From Volvox africanus (Eukaryota > Chlorophyta > Chlorophyceae > Chlamydomonadales > Volvocaceae), in NCBI GenBank assembly GCA_030268105.1, contig BSDZ01000035.1, forward strand, positions 591,001 through 655,000: a stretch of DNA of 64,000 bases. Reading direction: 5' to 3'. Positions 58,406-64,000 of this stretch are shown here, in pieces. A model generated the notes under the pieces. The model saw only the letters and a list, made by a program, of their open reading frames with translations, made no database searches and was not told the DNA's origin. Within the stretch, counting starts at the first letter, position 1; each line of letters starts with the position of its first letter. Position numbers and translations under genes: made by a program.

Positions 58406-58833
58406 CTACCAATAGGCTATCGAGTCGTTGGGGAAAATGGATTATGACATAAAGAGCGTTTAAATGCGCGATGGTGGAAGTATTGTAAAGTCAATCCCCT
58501 TGAGATAATCTGCACATTTGATACGCAGGCTGTCTTGTGTTCAGTCTTGTGCTCACCACGTCACCAGAGCTGCACGACAACTATAACGATGACAACGATC
58601 CCCAGCACCTACCTGCTTCGAACTGACACTCCGAGAGTACAGACTTTCAACATAAAGCTTGAACCTGCACAAAATGTTTCCGTTCTATTTTAAACCGTTG
58701 TAAAGAGCGCATGAAAACCTGGCCAACTACACGGAACAGCTGACACGCTTACGGCTGAGCCTTAAAAAGGATATAAGAGACTATACCTAGAGTTTATGGA
58801 TATTTAGCAGCTTCTGTTTGCCGGATGTAAGCC
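58406..58833. promoter_or_regulatory. Shared upstream region of two divergent genes
   Basis: 428 bases separate the ATG of the pyrophosphorylase (minus) from the ATG of the first GT49-like gene (plus). An AT-rich TATA-like element (TATAA at 58772-58776) lies about 60 bases before the plus-strand ATG. No clear element was seen for the minus side. Co-regulation is an inference. Confidence 0.45.
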
Positions 58834-60429
58834 ATGCAAGTCAGCTACAGCCCAAGGACTGTCCTTGGCCCTGTCGCCGTAACCTTCTTGGCCTTGATCC
58901 TGCCCTTGGTTGCTGGAACTGTAGACAAAGCAGCATTATTCATGAAATGTTTTGAAAACCAGGACTGCCTTGCTAAACGAACAGTGTGGGAGCACTTCAC
59001 TGAAGACATACCCAGCTGCCTGGCCACTGTGCGCGTGTGGTGGTCGAACAAACCCCCAGGGATACCCGTCACGCTCGTGACACAGTTATCGGTCGAACGC
59101 CTTGACCAGCTCAAATCACAATGCGCAACCTGGCAGGGGCCCCTGGCGGCAGCTTTATACATACCGCTTCATAATCCCTCGGCAGTAGAGCTGTCTGAAG
59201 CATCACAGCAGCGGCTACAAGCCCTGATCGCCAATGTGGATGAGTTCTTTCGACATTTGGAGAGCAGCAATGGTGGATCCGGTTGCCAGCTCCGCCTAGC
59301 CCTCATGTACGAGCTCTTCGCCGACCAACGTGCGCTCCTCCTTTACCCGGTCAACAGCCTGCGCAATTATGCGCGTTTATTAGCGGATACGGATCTCATT
59401 GCGAATATTGATGTGGATATGGTGCCCTCTCTCTCCATATCCATCGCATTGCGGGACGCAAAACTTCTGGCGGAATACGTTCGTGGATGCCAGGGTGGGG
59501 CCGTATACGTGTTGCCCGCCTTTGAGACTCATTGCGGCGGCACCTCGTACGCCGACTCGCTTGCACTTGGGGGCAAGGAGGCTGTGGCGCAAGGCCTTAA
59601 AAAGTGCCTGCGTCGTATGCGGCCCAAGGCCCCCTTCAGCCACAACTCTACCAAGTACGACCGTTGGCTGGCGACGGAGGACACGTATTCAATTACTTAC
59701 GGGCCTCTTTTTGAACCCTGGTTCATTAGCTGGCGATGGGGGACGCTGTGGTACGACTACAGGTACGGCCACACATACTCCGGGTCACAGTGACGTCTTG
59801 CTAGGAGAGCACGTGTATTAAGGTCCATGACGGTCACACTAAGCGTCATCAACTTGACGGGCAAGATCGCGGCAGCGTGTAAGCTTTCCAGTAAGGAAGT
59901 GAATTGTCAGGCACTATCGTGCAGGTCTCAACCTGCACAACGTGCGCTGTGCTGGTTGCTAAGGGATTCCACAGCCGCACACTGGTACACAACTGCATGG
60001 TGCTAGTCAACGCGGTACCGACCTTCTCGCAACTTCGGTGGCGCTTGCATAACATGTCATACTCAACGTCCCTACCTATGTCCCTATGGCGCCAGGTTCC
60101 GTGGCTATGGCAAAAACAAGATCGTGCAGGCAGCGGCCATGAACGCCACCGGCACGGTTTGGCTTGTGTCTCCACATGGGTTTCTGGTGCACCGCCCGCA
60201 CACGGAGAGCCGTGTGCGCAAAGACTTTCTGCGCGCCAAGTTCAGCCGAAAGGACATGCAATCTCTGCGACATACGGTGTATGGACACGTGGAGTCGCTG
60301 TGGGAAGGGACAAGATCGGAGATGGAGAGGGGCAGTTATGTGACACGAGTGGAGCGGAACTTCCAGGCCTGTATGGAGTCGCTCCCATGGTGGCAGATGA
60401 GTACTACTGGTGGTGGAACAATGACGTGA
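58834..60429 (+). CDS. LARGE-like glycosyltransferase (GT49 type), copy A
   Basis: Two exons, 58834-59762 and 60096-60429, about 420 residues, joined at phase 2. The N-terminus has a hydrophobic segment (VAVTFLALILPLVAG, about 14-28), a signal peptide or type II anchor, placing it in the secretory pathway. The core has the family hallmark LLYPVNSLRNYARLLADTDL followed by the DxD-type metal and sugar-nucleotide site NIDVDMVP (about 191-198). FEPWFISWRWGTLWYDYR then runs across the intron into FRGYGKNKIVQAAAMNATG and a final VSPHGFLVHRPH block. This matches the domain of LARGE and B4GAT1 (GT49), which use UDP-glucuronate or UDP-GlcNAc-type donors; the donor and acceptor here are unknown. It is a sister of the convergent gene at 62087-63821 and divergent from the UDP-sugar pyrophosphorylase. 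Confidence 0.88.
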
Positions 60430-62086
60430 CAGAATGGCATCTTTCCCAAGTCCGATCCGGTCCCAGGTCCGGGCGCCTTGGGCATGACGTGTGCTTGGGC
60501 AGATGGGTACGTAGCTGAACGGTCGCCGCTTGCTTTTGCGTCCGCCGCTGCACCAGCCTAGGGACCTGAGTGCGATCGCCTAGTCCTGCGCCGACCGGCG
60601 CTGTGTGCATTGACTGTACAGTGTAAGCGCAATCCTTGCTACCAACACTTAGGCTTTAGACGAAGCATCATGTTACAAGAAGCGGCAGTCACTTGAGTAT
60701 ATTAGGAAGGCCAATGGGAACGAAGGGAATCGCTCTAGGCTTTGCTCGCCCCGAGCGTGGGCACTGTGCACGCGAGGCTGCGCCGCCTTCACGGCTGGAT
60801 GGCTTGGAAAAAGGGGGTAGTGGTAACTGTTAAGGGGTTAGCTGTTCTGTTTCCGCCCTGATGAGGTCCCGGGCCTGTTAGCAGTTATGGTCCATGGACA
60901 ATCAGTCCCCATGCTGCGCGCCTGCGCCGTGAAGCTAACGGGTTGCAGCGGCGAGGGAAGGGCCGCCAACCTGGCACATTTAGGAGTCAGGTAATTGGCT
61001 TTTGCAGTTGTCCTTGTTCTGTTCGCGATTTGCAACAGTAACAGAAGAGACCCATGTGAGTGCGCGGGTGAATATGTGTATCGTGCGTGCAAGGTTTGCG
61101 TTGTACGCGAAGGTTTGGGCGCTGTACCTGCATTACAAAACGCTTTTTCGGATATCAGGCACTCCGCATTGCTGGGCACCTTGTCGATTGATTACCACAT
61201 ATACACCTTTGAAATATGGCTTTCGTAACCAGGGGACCTATCCGTATCTAAGGCTGTAGGTAGGCATATAGCTAATTCACGTGGACAGGCACAGCAGCAG
61301 AACAGGTTCGGCGTTTGACGTAGTGCCATGTTGACACGTGAGTGGCCACCAGGTAGGTCCACCCCTCGACCTCTTCGAAGGGGGTTCGGCAAGGGTTCGA
61401 ATCATACATGGGATCACAGGACACAAACGCCACAGTCTCAGCAGCGCCCCTAGGTGCTGCCGCCCCGCAAGTTCCAGCTGTATTCCGCCTTGCCACGTGC
61501 GGATCTAATAAAAATGCTCGTGTGCCTCATTATCACACACAAGCATCCAAACCACATACCCGTCCTTCATCCTCATAAAGCAGTGAGCCACTTAGGATAG
61601 CACTGGGACACCTTGCATGTATTCACAATGCCGCGCCTCCATGCCCATGTGTAAACCTTTCTGTATTTGCTCATTCAAGCTGAAGCTTAATGGATGCAAC
61701 ACAATTTGGGATTCCGCAAGTGTCCAGCACGGACCTACTGGTTATGCGGGCATGTTCAATACCGGGTCTGACTGACGCCCAAGAAGTGGCGGTCGCACTG
61801 CTTGCCAATCCTCAAACCTGGTCCTCAGACAGAGAGAAATACAAGAGATGCTGCATGCCATCGCTACAACAGGCCGTCATGTTGTCGCGGAGATCGAAAA
61901 CACCGATCATGCATTTCACAAATAACATTCATGCAGATATATACGCATGCGAATGTATTTCGCCAAGCACACAATATACAATTCTGGTTGGTGAATTCTG
62001 CTGATGACGTCATGTTCTTTGCTTGTAATCTAACAAGGGGTTCATATCCCCCTTCCTGCCCAGTTCCTTAAAATATAACGCAGCTT
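60430..62086. other. Region between the two convergent glycosyltransferase genes
   Basis: It holds both 3' UTRs. A TGTAA is at 60622-60626 for copy A. An ATG-less or weak frame at 61690-62004 has no recognisable similarity. No evidence for a third gene. Confidence 0.55.
60622..60626 (+). terminator. Candidate TGTAA polyadenylation signal, GT49 copy A
   Basis: 193 bases past the stop codon at 60429, on the coding strand. Confidence 0.45.
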
Positions 62087-63821
62087 CTAACGTGCTCGAC
62101 GCCACTCCTGAATCTCTTGCAATTGTTCTTGCCGCAACTTCTGCAGCTTCTGCTCCCGCGCCTGTTCTTGTTGCCTCAGTCTTTGCTGCTGCTGCTGCTG
62201 CTGCAGCTTCTGCACCTGATCCTGTTGTTGCAGGGCAGATCGCCACCAGGGTAGCGATACTAAGCAACTCTGAACACCAAGTTCTATGGGCGCCACATAG
62301 GTCCCGTTCGCTAACCCGGCCACCAGGTCGGCAAAGAGCGCCTCCGTGTGCTCGTATATGGTGCCACGAAGATGTGAACGGTCTATGGCGGCCGTCTTAA
62401 CGCGCACATACTCGTTACGTATTTCGGTGGAGGCGTGCGGGCGGTGCACCAGAAACCCATGTGGAGACACAAGCCAAACCGTGCCGGTGGCGTTCATGGC
62501 GGCTACCTGAGCAATCTTGTTGTTGCCGTACCCACGATACCTAGCAGTGTGGGGTAAGGACGGGGTCCACACGGCAGGCACGAAGCAATTGGGTGCCACC
62601 ATGTGGAATGTGCAAATTGCCAGCGCCATGGACGTTGGAACCTCGGGACGCATAATGGAGAGGCCCTGGCCCCGGGGTCGCGGTGCTGGAGATTCGTGGG
62701 CAATTTAGGGCTATGTTCAAGGACGGGCAGGTCGTGGGTGGCAATGCTCCAGCAAGCACCTCGAGTGGAACTACAAACGGTAATGCACAAACATGTAGCG
62801 CAAAGTGGGATATTGGAACCGCTGCTGTCTGCCGCCAATTTTGTTCCCCTTCCCCTTCGATGCTCATAAAAAGATGACAATGGCCTACCTAAAGCACGAG
62901 AAAATCATACCTGAAATCATACCATGTCGTCCAGAAGCGCCAGCTAATGTACCAAGGTTCGTAGTTGAGGGCATAGGTGACAGAGTACACATCCCGGCTG
63001 TCAAGCCACTTCGTAAACTGCGTCGGCCCATGGAACATTGGTTTGTGATAGGCGAAAAAGCGCAGGCAGCCGTTGAGGGCCTGCCGGATGGCCTCCTTGT
63101 CGCCCGTTGCGGCCAGGGAGTCAGCTAGCTGTTTTTCTCCGCACACGGTCGTGAAGGCGGGTAACACGTACACGGCATGCGCCCGGCAGGTAGTGGAGTA
63201 GTTTGTGAAGATTTTCGAGCTAGCCAGCGCCCCAGACAGGGAGGCCGACGGCAGCATGTCTACGTCAATATTGGCGATCAAGTCCGTATCCGCCATCAGG
63301 CGCGCATAGTTGCGCAGGCTGTTAAGCGGGTAGAGTACGATAGCAGCACGGGGATCGGCGAAGAGCTCGTACATTAAAGCCAAACGAAGCTGGCAGCCAG
63401 TGGTGACTTTGCCTTCGGAAGCCCGAAAGAGCTGGTCAATCATGGCTTCAACTTCTTCCAACGCGAGTTGGTTCTGCTCTGTCAACTGGCCCCTGGATGG
63501 GTTGAGTACGGAAAGGTACACGACTGCCGCTAGCGGGCCACGCCAAGTCCTGCATTGTGCATCCAGTTGCTCCAGTCGCTCTGAGGATAGTTGCGTAACA
63601 AGAGTTATGGGTATCCCTGCTGTCTTGTTGGACCACCATATGCGATGAGTAATAATGCAACTAGGAAGGTTATTCTTGAGGTGCGACCAGGATGTACGAT
63701 GATTACGGCAATCTTGATTTTCCAGACATTTCTTAACATGCAAAGCCTTGTCCTGAGTGTCATCACCCAAGGCCAAAGCTGCGAACATGATGATCGCCAC
63801 GAGCTGGTTAGCGCTAAACAT
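62087..63821 (-). CDS. LARGE-like glycosyltransferase (GT49 type), copy B
   Basis: Two exons, 62911-63821 and 62087-62540, about 454 residues. The start is the ATG at 63821. A hydrophobic N-terminal segment (LVAIIMFAALALG) suggests a signal peptide or anchor. The core repeats copy A closely: VLYPLNSLRNYARLMADTDL, the NIDVDMLP site at about 184-191, YEPWYISWRFWTTWYDFR, and after the intron YRGYGNNKIAQVAAMNATG and VSPHGFLVHRPH. The intron sits at the same codon and phase as in copy A, so the two arose by duplication, now inverted tail to tail. About half of the residues agree. Copy B differs by a C-terminal Gln/Arg-rich tail (QQQQQQQRLRQQEQAREQ), partly from a CTG/CAG repeat at about 62185-62235. 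Confidence 0.88.
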
Positions 63822-64000
63822 CAGTGCCCTTAGCTTGCAAGCACGATATAATTTTTAATTATTGCAACTTTGTTGGGTATGTTCCATACTGTTATTTGGA
63901 TTTCAGCAACTGAGAGGTGCGCCTGGAACCTGGATGCTATTAAAAGTCATCGTGTCTAATACTATACATCAAAATCGCTCTAAAATAGGCCAAATTTGTA
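63822..64000. other. Upstream region of GT49 copy B
   Basis: AT-rich, 179 bases to the window edge. It holds the 5' UTR and part of the promoter. An AT-rich ATATAATTTTTAATT stretch lies about 25 bases from the ATG; no other element is clear. Confidence 0.4.

Noticed and set aside
61381..61415. GGTTCGAATC-like sequence considered as a tRNA T-arm
   Set aside because: The flanking bases do not form a T stem, and no acceptor or anticodon arm could be built on either strand.

Overview
The window looks like nuclear DNA of a green alga of the volvocine / Chlamydomonadales type. The genes are split by many GT-AG introns, mostly about 50-900 bases. Proteins carry long Ala-, Ser- and Pro-rich inserts, microsatellites are frequent, and a gametolysin-type (M11) matrix metalloprotease with a proline-rich arm is present; such proteases are characteristic of the cell wall or matrix of Chlamydomonas and Volvox. 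No bacterial operons, ribosome binding sites, CRISPR arrays or rRNA genes were seen. The species cannot be named from this sequence alone.

Layout: (1) 1.1-5.8 kb, minus: a nine-exon DUF21 plus CBS (CNNM/CorC-like) membrane protein. (2) 8.5-10.5 kb, plus: a coiled-coil protein of unknown role. (3) 13.2-23.8 kb, plus: a 16-exon, about 1515-residue protein with ankyrin-like repeats; it carries an intronic minisatellite and a remarkable tandemly duplicated 3' splice site before its last exon. (4) 23.8-36.9 kb: a gene-poor stretch with several unassigned open frames. (5) 36.9-38.7 kb, plus: a three-exon Ser/Thr-rich unknown protein. (6) 39.0-43.9 kb, minus: a nine-exon M17 leucyl aminopeptidase of the type common in alphaproteobacteria, with all active-site residues at canonical spacing. 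(7) 45.5-49.5 kb, minus: a secreted gametolysin-like metalloprotease. (8) 50.3-58.4 kb, minus: a 15-exon UDP-sugar pyrophosphorylase with an N-terminal hydrophobic anchor and a long C-terminal tail. (9) 58.8-60.4 kb, plus, and 62.1-63.8 kb, minus: two LARGE-like (GT49-type) glycosyltransferase genes facing each other, with an identical intron position; they are an inverted duplicate.

From 45 to 64 kb the genes share a theme: making UDP-sugars, using sugars in the secretory pathway, and remodelling the extracellular matrix. The UDP-sugar pyrophosphorylase and the first glycosyltransferase are divergent and share a 428-base upstream region. Joint function is an inference from position and family.

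Exon-intron models were built by hand from splice consensus, reading phase and family similarity. For the UDP-sugar pyrophosphorylase, aminopeptidase, CNNM-like, ankyrin, metalloprotease and glycosyltransferase genes every junction is phase-consistent, and the summed exons give an uninterrupted frame. Single junctions may still be wrong where noted.
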